A stretch of DNA of 64,000 bases from Paracoccus aminophilus JCM 7686 (lineage in GTDB: Bacteria > Pseudomonadota > Alphaproteobacteria > Rhodobacterales > Rhodobacteraceae), in assembly GCF_000444995.1 (NCBI RefSeq), contig NC_022041.1, positions 718,001 to 782,000 of the forward strand, written 5' to 3'. Below the pieces are notes generated by a model. That model saw only the letters and a list, made by a program, of their open reading frames with translations. It was not told the DNA's origin and made no database searches. Within the stretch, counting starts at the first letter, position 1. Each line of letters starts with the position of its first letter. The translations under genes were made by a program, and so were the position numbers. This document shows, piece by piece, positions 32,663 through 41,710 of this stretch.

Positions 32663-33246
32663 CCCGCAACACACCACCAGCCTTGCTTGCGGCCCTTTCG
32701 GGGCCGTTTTTTTATCCGGTGGTTCTGGTCGATGTCGATTGGCCGGGCAGCCGCATCCGGGCGCACAGCAATGCTGGCCCGATCACCTGGGATAGCAGGA
32801 CGTTTCAGGGGGTCGGCAAGTTCGGCAATGTCGATGTGCCGGGCGAGGCGATGGCCGGGATCCCGGAGGATTTCCGCATGTCGCTAACCTGCGATCTGCC
32901 TGAGCTTGCGACCTATGCGGACACCGTCATTCGCGGGCGCGCCGGCTCGGTCTATCTGGGAGCGACGGCGAGTCGCGGCGGGTCAGATCTGATCGGTGCT
33001 GTGGAGATTGCATCTGGCACCTGTGACGGTCTCGCGCTCAGGTCAGAGGTTGAGGGCGACGATGGTCAGACGGTGATCCTTTATACCCTGACCGTTACCT
33101 TCTCAACCGGGCCGTCCTATCGTTCGATGGCCGCCATCGCCCATAGCCATGAGGATCAGATCCGCTCCTATCCGCATGACACGGCGGGCGAGCATCTCAT
33201 TCTTGCCCAAGCCAATGCCGAGAAAACCCTATGGCCTGCGCCGTGA
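32653..33246 (+). CDS. Tail tip protein, 197 residues
   Basis: The sequence has FYPVVLVDVDWPGSRIRAHS and DSRTFQGVGKFGNVDVPGEA, a pattern seen in baseplate proteins between the distal tail and hub genes. The C terminus has HSHEDQIRSYPHDTAGEHL. The exact role is unknown. It overlaps neighbours on both sides. Confidence 0.65.
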   Translation: MDLTRNTPPALLAALSGPFFYPVVLVDVDWPGSRIRAHSNAGPITWDSRTFQGVGKFGNVDVPGEAMAGIPEDFRMSLTCDLPELATYADTVIRGRAGSVYLGATASRGGSDLIGAVEIASGTCDGLALRSEVEGDDGQTVILYTLTVTFSTGPSYRSMAAIAHSHEDQIRSYPHDTAGEHLILAQANAEKTLWPAP

Positions 33247-33674
33247 CGCCCGATCGCGTCATGGCCGAGGTCGAGCGGGTCATGTCGCGCCCCTTCGAAT
33301 GGGGGCCTCGCGATTGCTGCTCGGCTGCCTGCGATGTCTTCGCGGCCCTCTGGGGTTTTGATCCGATGGCCCGGTTTCGGGGCTATCGCGGCGCGCGGGA
33401 TGCTCTGCGGCTGATGGCCGACGGTGGTGGGCTGCCGAAGCTGTGCGCGCAGGTCTCGCGCGAGACGGGGCTCATCGAGGGTCATGCGCCGGGCGGCTTT
33501 GGCCTGACCGCGATCGAGGGCCTGCCCTCGCTTCTGATCTGTATCACGCCCGGAACCTGGGCCGGAAAAACACTGCGCGGTTTCGCCCTGGTGCGATCCG
33601 CCGATAAGGGCTGGTGCCTTGCGCAAACTGCTTCTGATCTCGACCGCCCTTCTGGGCTTTGCCGTCCAGCCTGA
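33231..33674 (+). CDS. DUF6950-type tail protein (NlpC/P60-like position)
   Basis: This 147-residue protein has SRPFEWGPRDCCSAACDVFA near the N terminus, a motif typical of DUF6950 and related to papain-like tail peptidases (a Cys at the start of a helix). No clear catalytic His is assigned. Position between tail tip and hub fits lambda gpK-type genes. GTG 33243, overlapping the previous stop, is an alternative start. Confidence 0.7.
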   Translation: MACAVTPDRVMAEVERVMSRPFEWGPRDCCSAACDVFAALWGFDPMARFRGYRGARDALRLMADGGGLPKLCAQVSRETGLIEGHAPGGFGLTAIEGLPSLLICITPGTWAGKTLRGFALVRSADKGWCLAQTASDLDRPSGLCRPA

Positions 33675-35862
33675 TCGTGCGGCGGCCGAGCCGATAACGC
33701 TCGCGGTTGCCTCTGTCTTTGGCGCGACCGCCGGGGGCGCGGGCTTCGCCATCATCCAAGGCGTCGTCGGCATGGCTGTCTCGTTTGGTCTCAGCCTTGT
33801 GGTGCAGGCCCTGAGCGGGAAACCCAAAAGTGAGACGGCGCGGGCAGAACTGACCAAGCCGACCTCGCTGCCCGCCTATCGCTTCGTCTACGGCAAGACC
33901 TGGGCGCCCGGGACACCGGTGGCTTGGCATGTCCGGGGGCGGGTGCTCTATGTCTGCTATCTCTTGAACAGCCGCCCCTCGGCCGGGCCGTTCACGGTGC
34001 TTTTCGACAAGCGCAAAGTCGAAAAGACCGGCGATGAGTTTGATTTTTCGATGGCGGGCGGGGCGCGCGCGACCAATGCGCCCTTTACCAACCCTGGCTT
34101 CAGCCTGCCTTTGGCGATGTACTGGATCGGCAAGGGCGATCAAACCTCTTGCCCCGCGCGGATCGTTCAGGAATGCGCCGGGCATTTCCGCGCAACGGAT
34201 GCCTGGCGCGGGCGCACCGTGCTCTGGGTGCGGCTCGATTGCGGCGATGATGACAAGCGGTCAACGACATGGCCCGCCAGCCCGCCCGAGGTCAATGTCG
34301 ATGGCAATTGGTCCCTCGTCCATGACCCGCGCGACGGGCAGGAGAAGTTTACCCGCAATCAGGGCCTGATTGTGTTGGACGCGCTGCGCAAGAACCCGAT
34401 GCGACCCTATCGGGACGCCTATCTCAAGCTCGACACATTCAGCTGGGCGGCGGATGTGGCGGGGCAGGCGGTGCCGGTCAAAGCGGGCGGGACGATCCCG
34501 CGCTATCGTTGCGACGGCGTGCTGGTCTTTGGTGAGGGCGCCGAGCTCGAGGACCAGATCCAGCCGCTGCTGAATGCCGGTGCGTCTCGACTGACCCGTA
34601 TCGGCGGGCAGCTGGCGATTGTCCCTGCCGTCGCGCGTCCGAGCATCGAGGTCATCACCGATGTCACGGATGGCCAGCCGCTTGAGCTGGTGCGGTGGCG
34701 CGCCTCAGACGACCTCTATACCGAGGCGGTCGGGCGCTTTCCCGCGCCAGATCGTGCCTATGAAAGCGCCGAGACCCCGGTCTTCGTCGTGCCCGGCGCG
34801 CAGGCCGAGGATGGTGGCATCGCCAAGCGGCTGGTCCTTGATCTGGACTTTGTCACCGATCACCGGCAGGCGCAGCGCCTGGCCAAAATCGCTGCGATGC
34901 GCTCGCGCATGCAACGCCAGGTCAGCACTGAGCTATTCCCGGAGTGCTTTGATCTCGTGGCCGGATCGGTCTGCACCCTCAATCTGCGCGCGCCCTATGG
35001 GGCGTGGAACGTAGATTATGAGGTTGAAAGCATCGCGCCAACCGCTGGGTTGAATGACGATGAATCGGTGGTGATCCGCCTTCCGGTCACGCTGACCGAG
35101 ACCTCAGCCGCAGTGACGGCTTGGAATGCTGCCACCGAAGAGCAGGACATGCTGGCCGGAAGCTTCGACGGATCGGGTACCCGGGTTGCGCCGCCGGTGA
35201 CAGTCTCGATCGAGACCGGCAGCGTTGCGGCCCAGATCTCGGGAGAAACCACCGTGCCGGCGGTGATGGCCTATTGGAGCGCGTCGCCCTCGGCGTCGGC
35301 GACGGGCTATGAATGGGAATGGGGCACCGAACGCTTTGCAAGCCCTTCTGGTGGCGGCGACGAGAGCTGGCGCCATAGCGGCTGGCAGCCCGGTGGGCAG
35401 ATTGCCAAAGGGGCCGCCGATGACGATGGCGTCTTCAAAGCATTCCTGCAATGGCCGCAGATCTCGGACCTGCTGCGCTACAAGATCCGGGTTCGTGCAA
35501 AGGGCAGTTACGGCGCCTCGGATTGGCTTGTCTCCGCGCCGATCCTTGCGCGCGGGCCTTCGGCGGTTGTGGCGGTACCTCAGCGTCTGACGGCCGAGCC
35601 TGATGGTGCGGGCGCGATCCGTGTGTCTGCTGTGCAGGCCAATGATCGAGATGCCCGCAAACTCCTGATTTACGGCAGCAATCTCGACGCGCCGCTGACG
35701 GCGTCCCTGCTCTGGACGGACAATGCCATGGCTCAGGTCTCGGTCTCCCGGCGAGAGGCGGGCTTGGGCAATTCGGCGACGCGCTATTACTGGGCGCGCG
35801 CCCGCGATCAATGGGGCAATCTGTCCGACTTCACGGCCAGCGCCTCGGCAACAACCACCTGA
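33619..35862 (+). CDS. Tail hub/central fibre protein (gpJ-like)
   Basis: This 747-residue protein starts at TTG 33619, overlapping the preceding gene by 56 bp. A hydrophobic Ala/Gly-rich segment (residues 25-65) precedes PTSLPAYRFVYGKTWAPGTP, and then hub-like domains with FGEGAELEDQIQPLLNAGAS and DLVAGSVCTLNLRAPYG. The C-terminal quarter has fibronectin-III-like beta repeats (WPQISDLLRYKIRVRAKGSY). The protein contacts the receptor and probably opens the tail. Confidence 0.8.
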   Translation: MRKLLLISTALLGFAVQPDRAAAEPITLAVASVFGATAGGAGFAIIQGVVGMAVSFGLSLVVQALSGKPKSETARAELTKPTSLPAYRFVYGKTWAPGTPVAWHVRGRVLYVCYLLNSRPSAGPFTVLFDKRKVEKTGDEFDFSMAGGARATNAPFTNPGFSLPLAMYWIGKGDQTSCPARIVQECAGHFRATDAWRGRTVLWVRLDCGDDDKRSTTWPASPPEVNVDGNWSLVHDPRDGQEKFTRNQGLIVLDALRKNPMRPYRDAYLKLDTFSWAADVAGQAVPVKAGGTIPRYRCDGVLVFGEGAELEDQIQPLLNAGASRLTRIGGQLAIVPAVARPSIEVITDVTDGQPLELVRWRASDDLYTEAVGRFPAPDRAYESAETPVFVVPGAQAEDGGIAKRLVLDLDFVTDHRQAQRLAKIAAMRSRMQRQVSTELFPECFDLVAGSVCTLNLRAPYGAWNVDYEVESIAPTAGLNDDESVVIRLPVTLTETSAAVTAWNAATEEQDMLAGSFDGSGTRVAPPVTVSIETGSVAAQISGETTVPAVMAYWSASPSASATGYEWEWGTERFASPSGGGDESWRHSGWQPGGQIAKGAADDDGVFKAFLQWPQISDLLRYKIRVRAKGSYGASDWLVSAPILARGPSAVVAVPQRLTAEPDGAGAIRVSAVQANDRDARKLLIYGSNLDAPLTASLLWTDNAMAQVSVSRREAGLGNSATRYYWARARDQWGNLSDFTASASATTT

Positions 35863-35878
35863 CAATTCGAGGGGCAAC

Positions 35879-38776
35879 ATGCCTGCACCCACCTTCAAGC
35901 TGCCCGTTTCCGGGTCGGCGCCAAACCAATATGCGACCGAGACCGCTTTCGACAGTGCCGTGAACGCGGCTCTGGGCGCGCTTTGGACCGATGTCATCAC
36001 CAATGGCGGAAAATCCTTCAGCACGCGCGCGAATGCGGTCGCAGCGGGGCAGGCCGGACTGCCTGTCGCTCTCGGCTTGATCTATACCCGCGAGAACTCT
36101 TCGCTGGTTGTGCGCGGCCCTGGTCAAACCGCAGATGATCCGCTGTTTGCGACCTATCCCAATTGGGGCGTGGTCTCGCGCATCGATCCCGCGATTGCGA
36201 TGCGTGATGCGGGTTTGATGACCTTGGCAAATGTCGCCGGAACCGCCGACGCGCTGACTGCCGAGCTGCCGCAAGCTGCGAAGCAGAACGGGGTCACAGC
36301 GACCTCATCCTCATCCGTTGTCGAGATCATCCCGGCGCTCTCGAATACGGGGGGCGCCGAGCCGACACTGTCGATCGATGGCGGCGCGCCTGTCCTGATC
36401 CGCTCGGAAACGAATGGGGTCTTGGCCGCGGGGCAGCTCGCAGCCGGTCGGTCCTATCTCCTGCGGCGACGTGGACCCTACTGGCGGGTGATCTCGGGCG
36501 CGGTCGCCTTGGTGGATCTTCTGGCAGCCCGTTCCGACCGGATCGTTGGAAACGTCAATATGGGGACGGTTACCCTCGAAACTATCGCCGGGTCCGGCGA
36601 TGCCATTACCGCATCGGTGCCGTCCCTTCTGACCGGAATCGGTGTCGTCGCCGCCAACCTTCGCCGCATCCGCTTTGCGCCGATCGCAACCAACAGTGGC
36701 GCGGTGACGATCAATATCGACGGGCAGGGTGCGCAGATCCTTCGAGATGCGAACGGCCAGACGCTCGCGGCGGGCTTCCTCGTGGCTGGCCGCTATTACG
36801 AGGCGGTCAAGGTCAACACGCTCTGGCGGCTGGTTGCAGGGGAGGTTTCGAAGACCGACCTCTCAGCCGAGGTTGCGACGGTGAACGCAGAACTGCGCTC
36901 TGGCCGGGTCTGGCAATATGCGAGCAATGGCCTGACGATTGACGGGGCCAATCCACCAACCGGGACGCAGTGCATCGACGTCACCAAATCAGTCGGGACG
37001 GAATCCGCGAAATGGGTTCGAGCCTCTGCGCCGAGCGATGGCGTGGTAACGGACACGCTGCGCCGCGACGGCACGGGTAACCAATGGTGGCGCCGGGCCT
37101 CGTCTTCCCAGGTGCTGCGGGATGACATGTACGACGGCGCCGTCAAGCGCGTCGTCGCAAACAATCTGCGACCGTCTGGGATCACCGTCCCGGCAGGAGC
37201 GAAAGTGCTTGTCATTACGAAGGGCAACGCGCCGGGAGAGGCAATCTGGGCGACGATTGGCAGGCTGCCCGACCTGCCTGAAACCGATGAATATGCAAAA
37301 GACCTCGATGCAAAGTGGTGGATCCTGCGGTGGTCGTCGGAATGGGTCGCCCGCGATCATCCGACCTTCGCCCAGATGCAGGCCGCGCTGGCCACGGTCT
37401 CGGGCAGCGGCTCGGGCGGCGGTTATACGCCCCCCGAGCCCTTGCCCGCCTCGGCGACCCTATTGCCGCGCCGCGTCGGCGGGGTAACCCAGCTGGTTGG
37501 CGATGCCGGGATCGGCGCTGCGGCGCGCTATACGGTCGGCGGCGACGGGGCATGGCACTGGCTGCCGTCTCGGGTCGCGATTGTCATGGTCTTGGGTCAG
37601 TCCAATGCAGCTGTCTCCGAGATGGAGGGCCCTCCGCTCTATATTCCAGCGAAAACGCCTGACTTCGTGATGATGTCGAATGATGGGGTCGGCGAGCTCG
37701 GCGCGTTGCGCGGCTGGAATGGTCAAATTCCGTCGGCGTCGATCACCGGCTTCGTGCCTGCCGCGATCACCGGCGTCCAATCCTCGGCCGAGGCCTTGGC
37801 TTCGGCGTCGAACGCGCTCGATCCGCGCGGGGCCGGGATGATCTACGCCGGCAGTCATGGGCGCGGCGGCGCGGGATTCACGGCGACCGATCCGAATTTT
37901 GCGATCTGGAAGGTGCTTCCCTCCGGCGCGCCCGCGCCCCAGCGCATTCGCATGATCGAGTGGGTGACGGCGGTGATGACGCATGCAGCTGTTCCGCCCA
38001 CGGAAATCGTGATCGCCTTCACCCATGGCGAGACCAACCGGCGCGACCCGTGGGCGACCTATACGGCTGACGGGCTCGGCTACATGGCCGATATCGAGGC
38101 TGATCTGGCGTTCACCGGCCTGCCGGTGGTCTGGCTGGTCGATATTCCGGGCGGCACCACAGCCATGTCCGCGTTTGGTAGCGACTGGCAGGTCAAATAC
38201 GCTTTGCGCGAGTTGATGCGACAGGCGCGCCTGGCGGGTCATAAGGTGGTCGATGTCGGGCCGCGTTATCACCTGCCGATGGGCACGGCGCGCGGCGGGA
38301 CGCAGGATCATATCCACACCTCCTATCTGTCGCAGGTCCGTTTGCGCGAGATGGATGCATTTGCCTATCGCAACCACGTTGCGGGCCTGCCGTGGTGGTG
38401 TGCCTTTCCCAAGGGAGAGCGCGCGGCCGGGCTCGGCAACAAGGTGATCCTCGCGGTCGAGAGCCTGACGCCGATTATGATTGACCGGGACATGGTGCCG
38501 CGCGACCCGCATTTTGGCTTCAGCCTCTCGAACGACAGCGCCACAATCACCGGGGTTGAGCAAACCGGGGATCGCGAGATCACCCTGAGCCTCTCGGGCA
38601 CGCCGAACAGCTCGGCCCGGCTGCAATATGTCTATCGCCGCCCGAATGCGGGTGAGATCGACACGCGCTATGTCACCGCAGCGGGTTCGATCCGCGAGGT
38701 CTGGCAGGGCACCGGCCCGATCACCGGACTGCCGGTCTATCGCCCCATGCACAGCTTCGAGGTGCCGATTGCCTGA
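35879..38776 (+). CDS. Tail fibre with SGNH/sialate-O-acetylesterase-like domain
   Basis: This 965-residue protein begins MPAPTFKLPVSGSAPNQYAT. After a binding region, two related beta domains follow (residues about 145-215 and 255-320; compare PTLSIDGGAPVLIRSETNG with VTINIDGQGAQILRDANG). From about residue 560 an esterase-like domain carries the block I motif VMVLGQSNAAVSEMEG and a late Asp-x-x-His in GGTQDHIHTSYLSQ. GQSN is characteristic of the sialate-O-acetylesterase/CE6 group, so the fibre probably deacetylates a surface polysaccharide receptor. Confidence 0.82.
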   Translation: MPAPTFKLPVSGSAPNQYATETAFDSAVNAALGALWTDVITNGGKSFSTRANAVAAGQAGLPVALGLIYTRENSSLVVRGPGQTADDPLFATYPNWGVVSRIDPAIAMRDAGLMTLANVAGTADALTAELPQAAKQNGVTATSSSSVVEIIPALSNTGGAEPTLSIDGGAPVLIRSETNGVLAAGQLAAGRSYLLRRRGPYWRVISGAVALVDLLAARSDRIVGNVNMGTVTLETIAGSGDAITASVPSLLTGIGVVAANLRRIRFAPIATNSGAVTINIDGQGAQILRDANGQTLAAGFLVAGRYYEAVKVNTLWRLVAGEVSKTDLSAEVATVNAELRSGRVWQYASNGLTIDGANPPTGTQCIDVTKSVGTESAKWVRASAPSDGVVTDTLRRDGTGNQWWRRASSSQVLRDDMYDGAVKRVVANNLRPSGITVPAGAKVLVITKGNAPGEAIWATIGRLPDLPETDEYAKDLDAKWWILRWSSEWVARDHPTFAQMQAALATVSGSGSGGGYTPPEPLPASATLLPRRVGGVTQLVGDAGIGAAARYTVGGDGAWHWLPSRVAIVMVLGQSNAAVSEMEGPPLYIPAKTPDFVMMSNDGVGELGALRGWNGQIPSASITGFVPAAITGVQSSAEALASASNALDPRGAGMIYAGSHGRGGAGFTATDPNFAIWKVLPSGAPAPQRIRMIEWVTAVMTHAAVPPTEIVIAFTHGETNRRDPWATYTADGLGYMADIEADLAFTGLPVVWLVDIPGGTTAMSAFGSDWQVKYALRELMRQARLAGHKVVDVGPRYHLPMGTARGGTQDHIHTSYLSQVRLREMDAFAYRNHVAGLPWWCAFPKGERAAGLGNKVILAVESLTPIMIDRDMVPRDPHFGFSLSNDSATITGVEQTGDREITLSLSGTPNSSARLQYVYRRPNAGEIDTRYVTAAGSIREVWQGTGPITGLPVYRPMHSFEVPIA

Positions 38777-38805
38777 GGTGCGGATCTGAGACTTAAGAGA
38801 AAGAT

Positions 38806-38840
38806 GCAGGGTCAGCGAGATGGCGGAGCGCTAACCCTGC
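38806..38840 (+). terminator. Hairpin after the tail fibre gene
   Basis: The stem GCAGGGTCAGCG/CGCTAACCCTGC has 11 of 12 bases paired and an 11-nt loop. There is no clear T-run, so it may stabilise the mRNA end rather than terminate. Confidence 0.5.
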
Positions 38841-38976
38841 GCAGTCAGATGGCCAGGAGCGAGAAGAACAGGGAAGCCTGACCATACCGTCGCCTTCGTC
38901 AACCCGACGGTAAGACAACCATACCGCGCAATCATCCCGCCACCATTCGACCTTTCTCTGATGCGCAGGAGGCGCA

Positions 38977-39291
38977 ATGACAGAACAGCAAGTCGGCACG
39001 GATCTTGTCCGCGCCATTCAATCTGGCTGGCCGCAGATCGTGGCGATCGTCGCCATCATCTGGTGGGCAAGTAAACTGGACATGCAGGTCAAGGGGGCGA
39101 TGAAGCGGCTCGACCGGCATGAGGAAAGGCTGCGTGGCCTAGAGGCGGCGCAGCATCAACAGGCCATAGATGCCGCCGAGATCCGAGAGGCGATGAAAAA
39201 CATCAAGCTGACGCTCGATCGTATCTATTCGGAGGTGTCGGAACTTGGCCGGGTGCAGCACCACAGCGAGCGGACTATTCCGCCACGCTAA
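38977..39291 (+). CDS. Membrane-anchored coiled-coil protein, lysis region
   Basis: This 104-residue protein has one membrane segment (SGWPQIVAIVAIIWWASKL, about residues 16-34) and a long charged helical tail with heptad character (AMKRLDRHEERLRGLEAAQH). This matches i-spanin or holin-associated proteins next to endolysins. An AGGAGGCG site precedes ATG 38977. The 264 bp downstream (39292-39555) contain no gene that I can support. Confidence 0.6.
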   Translation: MTEQQVGTDLVRAIQSGWPQIVAIVAIIWWASKLDMQVKGAMKRLDRHEERLRGLEAAQHQQAIDAAEIREAMKNIKLTLDRIYSEVSELGRVQHHSERTIPPR

Positions 39292-39555
39292 TCCCAACCC
39301 GCTTCGCGAGTTCTGGCTGCGCCGCATCTTGGCATTTTGCATACTGATGACAGCAGCGGCGATGTGTTGACCGGCCCATTCCTGGGAGACGGCGGGGTAT
39401 TTTCTTGACCCAGCATATTCGCTGTGATTCATTGAGGATGCGGGGGCGCCGGGGTCTTGGTGCGGCATGCATTAGTCATGTTGCGGGTTATTGCACGGTC
39501 GGACATTGGATTTCGGCCTATAGGCATCAATCAACACAAGCCGGGACCCGCACCA

Positions 39556-40398
39556 TTACGTTGTATAGAATTTATATCCGTAGTGCCGGAATATTTTCTT
39601 CTGATCCATCGAAAGACCTTTATCGATCCAATGAGGTTGGAGAACGAGGCCGACATCTGCTGTTGAGCCTTTTGATGAAGCGACGATGGGGCGCAGATTG
39701 ATTGCACAATCCGTGGACCAGTTGCGAGATTGCACATCAATTGCCTGATAAAATGCGCTAGCGCAAATGTCTGCAAGTTGGAGTCCGGCATGTAGATAGT
39801 GAGGCACGTAGTCGACCAGCCTATAATTTAGCACTTCGAACTTGATCTGGTTTCTGTTTAGGTATGGCGTGCCCTTGGCGCGCAAAAGTTCCCAGTAGGC
39901 CTTGGTTTGGCCATAGGAATGGCCACCACGTGCGCTGAAGAGAACCTTCATTTTGGCTGGTCGGCCAAGCTTTCTCATCGAGTTTTGCAGGCAAAAATTT
40001 GTCGCTCTCTCCATGAGAATTCTAACGATCCAGTTATAAAACCATTGCTTTCCTCCCGCTTCAGCTGCTCGAGGATTGTTGTAACCACGCATATTTTTCT
40101 TGTTTGAGCAAACTGTGAAGCTGCGGACGGGGAGGTCTGCAAGCAGCTCAGCTGCGCGGCGCCTCTTGGTGAGGCTGAGTTTTCGGTAGTGGAGAACGCC
40201 AGATTGAGTTGCATCTATGTTGTTGCGGATATGATCAAGCCAATCTCGGCATTTGCCTTCGTCCTCAGACCTTACCAGTAAGCCTGAAATAACGAGCCAT
40301 TCTGATGAGCCTTGGCTGTCGATAGGCATGACTCGTTTAAGGCCGTCATCGCCAGCCTCATCAATAAACAGGACGTAATCATATTCCGGAACTCTCAT
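39556..40398 (-). CDS. DUF3800 domain protein
   Basis: This 280-residue protein begins MRVPEYDYVLFIDEAGDDGL, carrying the DUF3800 signature (Asp-Glu-x-Gly after a hydrophobic strand). Near the C terminus it has HAGLQLADICASAFYQA, the second conserved QLAD block. The fold is RNase H-like and the acidic residues look catalytic. The gene is less GC-rich than its neighbours, lies on the opposite strand to the lysis genes, and is absent from standard lambda-like cassettes. It is likely a lysogenic accessory gene, possibly in phage exclusion, but the function is unproven. Confidence 0.82.
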   Translation of the reverse strand: MRVPEYDYVLFIDEAGDDGLKRVMPIDSQGSSEWLVISGLLVRSEDEGKCRDWLDHIRNNIDATQSGVLHYRKLSLTKRRRAAELLADLPVRSFTVCSNKKNMRGYNNPRAAEAGGKQWFYNWIVRILMERATNFCLQNSMRKLGRPAKMKVLFSARGGHSYGQTKAYWELLRAKGTPYLNRNQIKFEVLNYRLVDYVPHYLHAGLQLADICASAFYQAIDVQSRNWSTDCAINLRPIVASSKGSTADVGLVLQPHWIDKGLSMDQKKIFRHYGYKFYTT

Positions 40399-40445
40399 CA
40401 GGAGATGATGACCGTGAGGCCGTGAGATTCGTCAAGATCTTAATA

Positions 40446-40468
40446 GCCGCCCCTCGGGGCGGCTTTTT
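40446..40468 (+). terminator. Strong rho-independent terminator before the endolysin
   Basis: The perfect 8-bp stem GCCGCCCC/GGGGCGGC with a 2-nt loop (40446-40463) is followed by TTTTT. It points rightward and lies 20 bp before the amidase start, so late transcripts from upstream would stop here unless antiterminated. Confidence 0.85.
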
Positions 40469-40488
40469 CATTTCAGGAGAGAGAGAAC

Positions 40489-41121
40489 ATGACCGCAGTC
40501 ATGAACGCGGTGCGCGCGCGGCAGGCGCGCTGCGCTGCCCTGGGCTTTTGGCCGGGCCCGATCGACGGGATCGACGGCAACCGGACCCGCGCGGCCTATG
40601 CAGCGGCGCTGGCCGCGCAGAAGGCGCGGGGGCAGCCGTTTCAGCATTCGAGCGGGGTCACCCGGATCCACTGGCATTGGGCCGCGAGCGGCTATGCCGC
40701 CAGCACCGAGGCCATGGCCGCCTATCACGCCCTGATCCTCGGTGATGGTGAGGTGCGCTGGCTGGCTGATCCAGCGACGCCGCGCTCGCATACGCTCAAT
40801 GCCAATGGCGGCGCGGTCGGTCTTTCGATCTGCGCCATGGCCGGCGCCAATGAGCGCCCGTTCGTCTGGGGCAAGGCCCCGCTCCTGCCGGTGCAGGTCT
40901 CAGCTCTCGCGCGCGAGACCGCGCGGGCGTGCCGGATCTACGACATTCCGGTCTCGCCCTGGTCCACGCTCTCTCATGCCGAGATCCAGCCGAGCCTCGG
41001 CGTGGTCCAGAAAAACAAATGGGACATCACGGTGCTGCCCGGCATGGTCGGTCCCGCTGATCCGATCAGCGTGGGCGATCGCCTGCGCGATCTCGTTACC
41101 CGCGAACTCTCCACCCTCTGA
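40489..41121 (+). CDS. Endolysin, N-acetylmuramoyl-L-alanine amidase
   Basis: This 210-residue protein has an N-terminal peptidoglycan-binding-like segment (QARCAALGFWPGPIDGIDGN) and an amidase-2-like domain. Putative zinc ligands are His in VTRIHWHWAASGY, with the second in the SHTLNANGGAVGLSICAMAG strand region and further acidic/His positions in LSHAEIQPSLGVVQKNKWDI. It cleaves cell-wall cross-linked peptides at host lysis. An AGGAGAGAG site precedes ATG 40489. Confidence 0.82.
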   Translation: MTAVMNAVRARQARCAALGFWPGPIDGIDGNRTRAAYAAALAAQKARGQPFQHSSGVTRIHWHWAASGYAASTEAMAAYHALILGDGEVRWLADPATPRSHTLNANGGAVGLSICAMAGANERPFVWGKAPLLPVQVSALARETARACRIYDIPVSPWSTLSHAEIQPSLGVVQKNKWDITVLPGMVGPADPISVGDRLRDLVTRELSTL

Positions 41122-41141
41122 AACCGAAAGGAACCGTTCCT

Positions 41142-41351
41142 ATGCTTGGGCAAATCGCTCTGATTATTCGCTATATCCTCTATCCGCTGGCCGGTGCGCT
41201 GACCGCGCTTGGCTTCGTCAGCTTCGACGAGGCCACGGGCACGCTCACCGTCTATCTGAACGACCTCGCTGTCGTTCTCGCAGGGCTCGTGATCTATGCG
41301 GCGACCGTGATCTGGTCGCGTGTCGCCAAGAAGAAAGGCGGGGCGACGTGA
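41142..41351 (+). CDS. Putative holin, 69 residues
   Basis: Two membrane segments (LIIRYILYPLAGALTALGFV and LAVVLAGLVIYAATVIW) are joined by a short loop, with a basic C terminus (RVAKKKGGAT). Size, topology and place directly after the endolysin suit a class II holin. Confidence 0.7.
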   Translation: MLGQIALIIRYILYPLAGALTALGFVSFDEATGTLTVYLNDLAVVLAGLVIYAATVIWSRVAKKKGGAT

Positions 41352-41428
41352 TCGCGGTGCTGCTAGTCAGCGCAGCACTGGCTGCGCTGCTCTGGGGGCT
41401 GATAAGGGGCGGAAAAAACCGCCCCTGA
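41348..41428 (+). CDS. Very small membrane peptide, 26 residues
   Basis: The sequence MIAVLLVSAALAALLWGLIR followed by GGKNRP is a single hydrophobic helix with a basic end. GTG 41348 overlaps the holin stop (GTGA), which argues for coupled translation. A hairpin AGGGGCGG/CCGCCCCT (41405-41426) overlaps its last codons. It may modulate the holin. Confidence 0.45.
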   Translation: MIAVLLVSAALAALLWGLIRGGKNRP

Positions 41429-41458
41429 ACAGCGAGCAACCGCCAGAAAACATCCTGG

Positions 41459-41564
41459 GCGGTCACCAAAATATGCACTCGCTATAAACACAATCAACAG
41501 GCGTCACTCATCACGCAAAGACAACGCTGCGATGCAGAACGGGTTTCCTGTCTAAAACGGCAGG
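41459..41564. repeat. Post-lysis block resembling 51783-51884
   Basis: GGTCACCAAA, ACTCG, ACAC, AACA and CACTCA, then GGTTTCCTGTCTAAAACG and CAGG, recur in the same order and at nearly the same spacing (81 versus 77 bp between end motifs) beyond attR. The block lies in a stretch (41429-41710) with no supportable gene. Confidence 0.65.
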
Positions 41565-41710
41565 TGCTTGCGCAGACTCAATTTGCGCCCATAGGCTCGA
41601 GCAGGCGTAGCCAGATCGCCGCCACTCGGATTCTGACCGCGAAACGATATCGAGCCAGCCCTCACTCGCCAGTACGCCGACGTACCGATACAGGCGCTGT
41701 TAGGAGGGTT

